Below, piece after piece: positions 31,406-36,299 of a stretch of DNA of 36,299 nt. Every line of letters begins with the position of its first letter. Positions within the stretch are counted from its first letter, which is position 1. Both the position numbers and the translations under genes were made by a program. A model generated the notes under the pieces. The model had not been told where the DNA came from and searched no databases. It saw only the letters and a list, made by a program, of their open reading frames with translations. Source of the stretch: Bacteroidales bacterium UBA3290 (GTDB taxonomy: Bacteria > Bacteroidota > Bacteroidia > Bacteroidales > UBA932); NCBI GenBank assembly GCA_002361615.1, contig DETK01000033.1, positions 232,025-268,323 of the forward strand, read 5' to 3'.

Positions 31406-32335
31406 ATGAAAAAGTTTCTGAGGATTATCTGGGGCATATTCGCCGTGATTGGGATTCTGTTCACGGTGCTCGTCCTTTTCTTGCTTGATGGGGAAACGGC
31501 CATCTCTATTTATCCATCAACCAAAGGACGGTTCGGTGAATATGTGGAGTTACTCCGCACTTCCGGGCCTTTTGCGAAGGATACGACTGCCTTTGAAATG
31601 ACGCTTATCCAGGACGCTGCCCGGGCTAAGGAGATCCGGGATTATTTCCAGCTGGACAAGTTATACGATGCGGATGCGGACACCTGGACCAAGGCGCTTG
31701 CCATCGGCAAGTTCGTCGCATCAAACATTCCGCACGACAACCAGGAGATAGAACCGGAGCACCGCAACGCCATCGACCTGTGGGAGTATACCAAGAACGT
31801 CGCACCAGCATTTAACTGCCGTCTGCACAGCATACTCACATTTGAACTGATGCTCGCCGCCGGTCTGGACGCGCGGTATGTCACCTGCATGCCGGAAGAT
31901 GAGAATGACAATGATTGTCACGTGGTCAATGAGGTCTGGCTTCCCGAGTTAGGCAAGTGGGCCATGATAGACAGCGATATGGATGGGAACTATGTTTCCG
32001 ACCTGGACGGCACGCCGCTTTCCATCAGGGAAATCCGGGAACACTACATTTCCGGAGAGAAGATGCAGTATCACCCCCGGTTCAAGAAGGGCACCACGAA
32101 GGTGAACAACCATTACGCCTATATGGCTAAGAACACCTATTGGTTCAATTGCTGGGAGACACTTTCCTATTGCCAGGAAGACGGTGAAAATAGATCACGT
32201 GAGGCTGGTCGGGACATCTATCTTGTTCCGTCAGGCTTTGGCGGATTCAACTTCGGCGTATTCAAAAACGATGGGGAGATTGTCACAACGGATGCCGACT
32301 CTTTCTGGGCGGCACCAGTGAAGGCGGTCTTATAA
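31406..32335 (+). CDS. transglutaminase-like (papain-fold) protein, membrane anchored
   Basis: A 309-residue protein with one N-terminal transmembrane segment (residues ~5-27); the rest is likely periplasmic. The transglutaminase-like core has Cys in F-N-C-R-L-H-S-I-L-T-F-E-L-M-L (~137-150), His in C-H-V-V-N-E-V-W (~171-178) and Asp in W-A-M-I-D-S-D, the usual Cys-His-Asp triad of this superfamily. In bacteria such proteins act as proteases or amide-bond enzymes; role unknown. It follows the short repeat element by 13 bp. Confidence 0.82.
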   Translation: MKKFLRIIWGIFAVIGILFTVLVLFLLDGETAISIYPSTKGRFGEYVELLRTSGPFAKDTTAFEMTLIQDAARAKEIRDYFQLDKLYDADADTWTKALAIGKFVASNIPHDNQEIEPEHRNAIDLWEYTKNVAPAFNCRLHSILTFELMLAAGLDARYVTCMPEDENDNDCHVVNEVWLPELGKWAMIDSDMDGNYVSDLDGTPLSIREIREHYISGEKMQYHPRFKKGTTKVNNHYAYMAKNTYWFNCWETLSYCQEDGENRSREAGRDIYLVPSGFGGFNFGVFKNDGEIVTTDADSFWAAPVKAVL

Positions 32336-32361
32336 ATTCACATTTAACAGTCCGATTCACT

Positions 32362-33177
32362 TTATATAGTTTCAAGGCCGATAAAGTGCCTGATGCCCGG
32401 TGTTTGGCAGTCGCGGTGGTCTTTGTTGATGCGGATGAGGGTTACATCCGGGTAAGTGGCCGCCATCCGCTCGAAGGGGAAACGGATGATGGCTGGCGTG
32501 TTGAAGCCCACGCCATATTCGAGAAAAGCCAGTTTCTTTTTCCCTAGCGTTTCCTCTAAAAAGGCATAGTAGCGCTCTGCCTGCCGGTGCCAGCGTTCGT
32601 CTTCCACGAAGTACCGGTCCTTTCGGACATTGATCTCCATCGGCCCGCCGCAGACGGGACACCGAGGTACCAGCGATGAAGGGATGCGGCATTCTTTCTG
32701 CTCAGCGACCATCTGCTTCACAAGCGATTCGTTGCTGTACCTTTTGGGGTGGCAGGCTGTAGCGCACTGCATGAGGCCGTAATCTCCCTGCACTTCAAAC
32801 ACCTTGTCCGGGTCAAAACCAGCCTTGACAAACTGTCCGTCCACATTGGTGGTAATCACGAAATAGTCCTTCCCCTGTATCATCTCCAGCAGATGTTTGT
32901 ACAGCGGTTTCCCTTCCGGGGCAAAGCGGGCATAGTCAATGTGCCGGGACCAGTAGGCCCATTTTTCCTCCTCGCTTCGGAACGGATAGAACGAGGATGT
33001 GTACAGATCCGTGAAGCCGTAGCATGCAATCATATCGGTGAAGGCTTTCTCGAAGTCGGGGCCATCATAATTGATGCCGGCCGCCGTTGACAACCCGGCT
33101 CCTGCGCCGATGAGGACGGCATCGGCCTGGGCAATGGCTGATTCAGCCTTTTGCAAGGGCGTTTTGATACAGATCAT
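32362..33177 (-). CDS. SirTM-type sirtuin (protein ADP-ribosyltransferase)
   Basis: A 271-residue sirtuin of the macrodomain-linked class. It has the NAD loop G-A-G-A-G-L-S (24-30), N111-V-D-G-Q-F, and the position of the catalytic His reads E-V-Q-G (Gln130), a change I associate with SirTM enzymes. The zinc Cys residues are C138, C142, C173 and C176 (C-P-V-C-G-G). In Staphylococcus and Streptococcus, SirTM ADP-ribosylates a lipoylated GcvH-like protein. I start at 33177, inside the macrodomain gene (35-bp overlap); the longer frame is out of character. No GcvH-L or LplA gene is in the window. Confidence 0.88.
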   Translation of the reverse strand: MICIKTPLQKAESAIAQADAVLIGAGAGLSTAAGINYDGPDFEKAFTDMIACYGFTDLYTSSFYPFRSEEEKWAYWSRHIDYARFAPEGKPLYKHLLEMIQGKDYFVITTNVDGQFVKAGFDPDKVFEVQGDYGLMQCATACHPKRYSNESLVKQMVAEQKECRIPSSLVPRCPVCGGPMEINVRKDRYFVEDERWHRQAERYYAFLEETLGKKKLAFLEYGVGFNTPAIIRFPFERMAATYPDVTLIRINKDHRDCQTPGIRHFIGLETI

Positions 33178-33937
33178 GGTCGATGTCTTTGAAGGTATTG
33201 AAGATGACGGTTTTGACTGACGATTCTGGGTGGCTCGCCATCCAGAATCGGACGGTGGAAACGGCAATCTCGCAAGCCAGGTCATTGGGAAAGCGGAATT
33301 CCCCCGTGGAGATGCAGCAGAAGGCGATGGACTCCAGACCCTTTTCGTCGGCAAGGTCAAGACAGGAGGAATAGCAGAAGGCGAGCTGGACTTCCTGCTG
33401 ACGAAGGGGCAGGGGAGTTGTCACAATGGGACCGACAGTGTGAATGACATACTTTGCCGGGAGGTTGAATCCAGGCGTTATCCTTGCACTGCCCGTGGGC
33501 TCATCCGATCCTTTCATCATCTCCGCGCAAGCCAACCTGAGCTGCACACCTGCCGCTGAATGGATGGCATTGTCGATGCAGCGGTGAAGGGGCACAAAAC
33601 AGCCCAGCATCTGCGAATTGGCTGCATTGACGATGGCATCCACCTTGAGGCGTGTGATGTCGCCCTGCCATTCCACGATGTCATTCTGGGCGAAGCGAAG
33701 AATCTCCTCCACCCCTTTCTCCACCAACTGTGCCTGCAACTGTTCATCCTGTATCCGAAGGAACTCCTCAGATATAGGCATCGGTGGCCGGACGTTCATC
33801 AGTGCCCGGAAAAGATCCCGGCGCTCCTGCATGGAGTCCGGAACGGACATCTGCCGATACCTGGGATTTTCATCCAGCAGGTATCGGCAAAGCCACTGAA
33901 GACGTTTATATTCAGAATCCGTATTTGCCATTGGCAT
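33143..33937 (-). CDS. zinc-type macrodomain protein-ADP-ribose hydrolase
   Basis: A 264-residue protein. Residues 1-80 are a helical N-terminal extension typical of the SauMacro group. The macrodomain follows: Q-G-D-I-T (91-95), V-N-A-A-N-S (103-108), then the zinc motif C113-x4-H118-x-C120 in G-C-F-V-P-L-H-R-C-I-D-N, and a late C-I-S-T-G-E-F loop. It removes ADP-ribose put on by SirTM. It overlaps SirTM by 35 bp and the SnoaL gene by 26 bp. Met3 (33931) is an equally good start. Confidence 0.9.
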   Translation of the reverse strand: MPMANTDSEYKRLQWLCRYLLDENPRYRQMSVPDSMQERRDLFRALMNVRPPMPISEEFLRIQDEQLQAQLVEKGVEEILRFAQNDIVEWQGDITRLKVDAIVNAANSQMLGCFVPLHRCIDNAIHSAAGVQLRLACAEMMKGSDEPTGSARITPGFNLPAKYVIHTVGPIVTTPLPLRQQEVQLAFCYSSCLDLADEKGLESIAFCCISTGEFRFPNDLACEIAVSTVRFWMASHPESSVKTVIFNTFKDIDHDLYQNALAKG

Positions 33938-34694
33938 TCAGGCGTTTGTCTTCCGGGAGGATGGACTCGATGGTGTCCCAATGCTCGGCAATCTTGCCAT
34001 TCTCGATGCGGAAGAGGTCATAGTAGGAGGTGTGTACGCCGCCCAGGTAGCCTTCGCTCACCGTAAGGACGAAGTTGCCCTTGCCCAGCACCTTGTGGAG
34101 CGTATCGTACTTCATCTCGATGCCCTGCTGCGCCATGGCCGCAAGCGCTGCGCCAAGGCCGTCCAAGCCGTCGGCGATGCCGGGATTGTGCTGGGTGTAA
34201 TTGTTGCCGTCGAAGTAGGAGGCGAGTTTCTCCGGGTGCTGGCCCATCAGGACATCCTTCACGAAGTTTTCGGCCAAGGCCTTGTTCTCGGCGGTCTTGT
34301 CGAGGTCTTTGATTTCGGTGGCGCCGTCCAGCATGGTGTGACCGGAAGGATTGGTAGTTTTCGGCGTCTCCTGCAGATTGTCCCAGTGCTCCACGATTTT
34401 ATCGTCCTCGAAGCGGAAGATGTCGAAGCCGATCTCGGGACCGAAGAAGTTATAGTCAGTGTGGGCAACGACGTAGTTGCCATCCTGGAATACACGCACG
34501 GTGTTTACCTTTGCAGCTTCGGGGAAGTCCTTAAGGGCGCCCAGGGCTGCGCCGAATCCGGCAAGACCATCGGCCACGCCCAGGTTGTGCTGGGTGTAGT
34601 GGTCAGAGTTGATGTAAGCGATGGGCTCGGTTGCCCCGGTTTCGATGGATTTGAGTTCCTCGACTACCATTCTTTCAAAATCAGTGTGTGCCAT
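33912..34694 (-). CDS. tandem SnoaL/NTF2-like protein
   Basis: A 260-residue protein made of two SnoaL-like (NTF2 fold) units (residues ~8-115 and ~130-255). Both contain Y-T-Q-H-N-x-G-x-A-D-G-L and a later V-E-H-W-D or A-E-H-W-D ending, so a gene duplication with fusion is clear. SnoaL-like proteins include small isomerases, hydrolases and binding proteins; no activity can be read. It is the first gene of the SnoaL-macrodomain-SirTM operon, behind the -7 box at 34734-34741, and divergent from HxlR. Confidence 0.88.
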   Translation of the reverse strand: MAHTDFERMVVEELKSIETGATEPIAYINSDHYTQHNLGVADGLAGFGAALGALKDFPEAAKVNTVRVFQDGNYVVAHTDYNFFGPEIGFDIFRFEDDKIVEHWDNLQETPKTTNPSGHTMLDGATEIKDLDKTAENKALAENFVKDVLMGQHPEKLASYFDGNNYTQHNPGIADGLDGLGAALAAMAQQGIEMKYDTLHKVLGKGNFVLTVSEGYLGGVHTSYYDLFRIENGKIAEHWDTIESILPEDKRLNANGKYGF

Positions 34695-34733
34695 AATGCT
34701 ATTGTTTTAAATGTTTTGTCCTGTTTGACGATG

Positions 34734-34741
34734 CAAAGGTA
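34734..34741 (-). promoter_or_regulatory. -7 box of the SnoaL-macrodomain-SirTM operon
   Basis: TACCTTTG on the minus strand followed by CATC, full consensus, 39 bp before the start at 34694. Confidence 0.65.
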
Positions 34742-34914
34742 CGGCAATGCTGAATATTTGTCAAGTAGATACTTTTTTGTAAGTATATAGTTTTTTAGTA
34801 AGAAATGGATGATAACGCAATATATTTGAGTTTATATGCTGAAAAATTTTTTCTAAGTTTATTTGCATGAGGAAAAATATGAAGCTTGCTATTGGAAAGT
34901 ATCGAGAACTTGTG

Positions 34915-34922
34915 TACCTTTG
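34915..34922 (+). promoter_or_regulatory. -7 box for the HxlR regulator gene
   Basis: TACCTTTG followed by CCGC, full consensus, 19 bp before the ATG at 34942. It lies inside the upstream extension of the frame, so the Mets at 34867 and 34879 cannot be the start. Confidence 0.65.
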
Positions 34923-34941
34923 CCGCATCAATTCGCCTGTT

Positions 34942-35292
34942 ATGAAAGAAGTCAATACCGCCTATCTTACCTGTCCCATCCGGAACGTCATCGACCGCTT
35001 CGGGGACAAATGGTCCCTGCTGGTTCTGTATCACCTGCATAGGAACGGGACCCTCCGCTTCGGCCAGATCTATAAGGAAATGAGCGATGTGTCCGAGAAG
35101 ATGCTGTCGGCCACCCTCAAGAACCTGGATAGGGACGGCCTTGTAATACGTAAAGCTTATCCGGAGGTTCCTCCGCGCGTAGAATATTCCCTTACACCGC
35201 TCGGCGAATCCCTGATGCCCCATGTGGATAACCTCATAGGCTGGGCGGTGGAGCACTTCCAGGATGTCACCCGCGGGAAAGTATTTGTATAA
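34942..35292 (+). CDS. HxlR family winged-helix regulator
   Basis: A 116-residue HxlR-type regulator. It has C-P-I-R-N-V-I-D-R-F-G-D-K-W-S-L-L-V-L (Cys11 precedes Pro as in redox-sensing members) and the winged HTH with L-R-F-G-Q-I-Y-K-E-M and S-E-K-M-L-S-A-T-L-K-N-L-D-R-D-G-L-V. The wing is V-P-P-R-V-E-Y-S-L-T-P-L-G. Several HxlR proteins sense quinones, aldehydes or oxidants through this N-terminal Cys. Divergent from the SirTM operon and upstream of a PNPOx-like gene by 11 bp, it is the likely regulator of both. Confidence 0.9.
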   Translation: MKEVNTAYLTCPIRNVIDRFGDKWSLLVLYHLHRNGTLRFGQIYKEMSDVSEKMLSATLKNLDRDGLVIRKAYPEVPPRVEYSLTPLGESLMPHVDNLIGWAVEHFQDVTRGKVFV

Positions 35293-35303
35293 ACTTCAGA
35301 GCC

Positions 35304-35756
35304 ATGAAAGAAGCACTGGATTTTCTAAAAGAGAACAATGAAGTGGCCTTTGCCACCATCGGAAACGGACGGCCGCAGATGCGGGTGTTCCAGATCATGA
35401 GGCAATCCGGAACCACCTTATGGTTTGCAACCGGACCGCACAAACGGGTATTTGCGGAATTGCAGGAGAACCCCGCCGTGGAGATCCTTTCCAGGAGTGG
35501 AAACATCTCCGTCCGAGTGAGCGGAGATGCCGTATTCGATGTGCCGGACGATGTCTGCAGAGAAATCTATGAAACCAATCCGGTCCTGCCCAGACTTTAC
35601 CCGGACTACAAGTCCCTGGCCTATTTCAGCGTGGAGATTGACCGTCTTGATTACTATGACCTTACCCCTACGCCTCCTGTCCTTCGCCATTATGACCGCG
35701 CCAGCGGGCAGTATGTGGACTTGAATCCCTTCGGGGAGAATAAGGCGCAGCGGTAA
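35304..35756 (+). CDS. PNPOx-like FMN-binding protein
   Basis: A 150-residue split-barrel protein of the pyridoxamine-5'-phosphate-oxidase-like family: E-V-A-F-A-T-I-G-N-G-R-P-Q-M-R-V-F at the N-terminus, T-L-W-F-A-T-G-P-H-K-R-V-F, and V-E-I-L-S-R-S-G-N-I-S-V-R-V-S-G. Proteins of this size usually reduce a substrate with FMN. It is co-transcribed with the HxlR gene. The stop TAA begins a TAAATTCCATGTTTATCG stretch similar to the left end of the repeat family. Confidence 0.85.
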   Translation: MKEALDFLKENNEVAFATIGNGRPQMRVFQIMRQSGTTLWFATGPHKRVFAELQENPAVEILSRSGNISVRVSGDAVFDVPDDVCREIYETNPVLPRLYPDYKSLAYFSVEIDRLDYYDLTPTPPVLRHYDRASGQYVDLNPFGENKAQR

Positions 35757-36017
35757 ATTCCATGTTTATCGAAATGATTACACCCCGACAGTCCGGTTAC
35801 GGATTGCCGGGGTTTGCTTCGGAATTCTCACAGAAATTGACTATTCACAGAATTGCAAATTTCTGAAAATCAATTAGTTAGATAGTCCCGTGCGGGGTCG
35901 TTAACTTATATCTAACTTTTCTGGATGACTTATTTGAGGTTTATCTTATTGGTATTCAGGTAGATGTAGAACGGATTGGCGAGACTCGCTTTCCGTGTTC
36001 TTTGGACACGTGAACGC
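35757..36017. other. 261-bp intergenic region with inverted repeats
   Basis: Besides the hairpin at 35783-35812, it holds CAGAAATT/AATTTCTG (about 35831-35854) and AGTTAGATA (35876-35884) inverted as TATCTAACT (35909-35917) around a CCCGTGCGGGG stem. The first ~18 bp resemble the left end of the MITE-like repeats, but no matching right end was found. No gene seen. Confidence 0.5.
35783..35812 (+). terminator. hairpin after the PNPOx gene
   Basis: CCCCGACAGTCCG, loop GTTA, CGGATTGCCGGGG, then TTTGCTTC. The stem has about 11 pairs with one mismatch. Probable terminator, though the T-run is short. Confidence 0.5.
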
Positions 36018-36299
36018 CTATTTCGCCAGGAATTCCGAAGGGGTGAGGCCTGTGACTTTCTTGAAGATCCGGTTGAAGTGATGCACGTATTCGAATCCCA
36101 GCAAATGGGCCGTTTCGCTGACATTGTGCCCATGCATCAGGAGGCTTTTCCCCCTTTCAACCACGAAAGAATGGATGTAGCCGATGGCTGTACCACCTGT
36201 TGCCTTGTGAATCATGTCGCCCAGATAGCGGGGAGAATACGCCAGTTCTGACGCGCAATATTGGACGGAGGGGACCCCCAGGCTCAACTGCTTGTTCTC
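36018..36299 (-). CDS. AraC family regulator, truncated at window end
   Basis: The C-terminal ~93 residues of an AraC regulator; the frame stays open to the last base. The double HTH is nearly the same as in the AraC gene at 8281-9186 (L-G-V-P-S-V-Q-Y-C-A, S-P-R-Y-L-G-D, A-T-G-G-T-A-I-G-Y-I-H, H-L-L-G-F-E). The two are close paralogues. It ends L-T-P-S-E-F-L-A-K. The sensor domain and target lie outside the window. Confidence 0.88.
   Translation of the reverse strand, partial: ENKQLSLGVPSVQYCASELAYSPRYLGDMIHKATGGTAIGYIHSFVVERGKSLLMHGHNVSETAHLLGFEYVHHFNRIFKKVTGLTPSEFLAK

Noticed and set aside
33178..33360. Longer N-terminus for the SirTM sirtuin
   Set aside because: The extra 61 residues are out-of-frame translation of the macrodomain gene, with no sirtuin character.
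1..36299. tRNA, rRNA, riboswitch or complete insertion sequence
   Set aside because: I looked for cloverleaf-like ends, long conserved RNA blocks and transposase motifs and found none. A covariance-model search would be needed to be certain.

Overview
The window looks like a chromosomal segment of a moderately GC-rich Bacteroidales bacterium, probably a gut-type lineage. I base this on Bacteroidota -7 boxes (TAnnTTTG) in front of many genes, few Shine-Dalgarno sites, many lipobox lipoproteins, a DUF4491 and a DUF5692 protein, secreted GH43 and GH5 enzymes, a TonB-type receptor and many AraC regulators. No rRNA, tRNA, CRISPR array or complete insertion sequence was seen. The genus cannot be fixed from the sequence.

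Layout. 1-8284: a DUF5692 membrane protein cut by the window start, an esterase, a GH43 lipoprotein, a ZIP metal transporter, a ResB-CcsA cytochrome c biogenesis pair, an outer-membrane barrel with DUF4491, a GH5 lipoprotein and an unknown 142-residue protein. 8281-15029: a tight six-gene operon between two AraC regulators. It encodes an alpha/beta hydrolase, a cyclophilin-like lipoprotein, a carboxymuconolactone decarboxylase-cupin fusion, an antibiotic biosynthesis monooxygenase (ABM) protein, an amidohydrolase-ABM fusion and a flavodoxin lipoprotein. Five of the six carry clear export signals, so it looks like an envelope redox or detoxification module.

15074-20087 is an eroded zone. It holds a dead flavoprotein/GNAT cassette, a Na/Pi cotransporter, a glyoxalase-like remnant, a frameshifted Cu/Zn permease-HMA gene, and two copies of a hairpin-rich repeat. 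20088-26891: a TetR-like regulator with a second C-terminal HTH, divergent from an outer-membrane receptor. After these come a GNAT-GNAT-PNPOx-CDP-alcohol transferase operon and a glutaredoxin-rhomboid pair on the other strand.

27001-31405: a twin-arginine flavoprotein and small proteins, then two nearly identical 375-bp MITE-like repeats. These bracket an AraC gene, a KIENG-repeat secreted protein and a hexapeptide acetyltransferase. An sfsA pseudogene follows. 31406-36299: a transglutaminase-like protein, then a three-gene overlapping operon (tandem SnoaL protein, zinc-type macrodomain hydrolase, SirTM sirtuin) divergent from an HxlR regulator and a PNPOx-like flavoprotein. A truncated AraC gene ends the window.

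The two most interesting items are the SnoaL-macrodomain-SirTM ADP-ribosylation operon, which has no lipoyl carrier gene beside it here, and the family of terminal-inverted-repeat elements whose ends supply stop codons to neighbouring genes.
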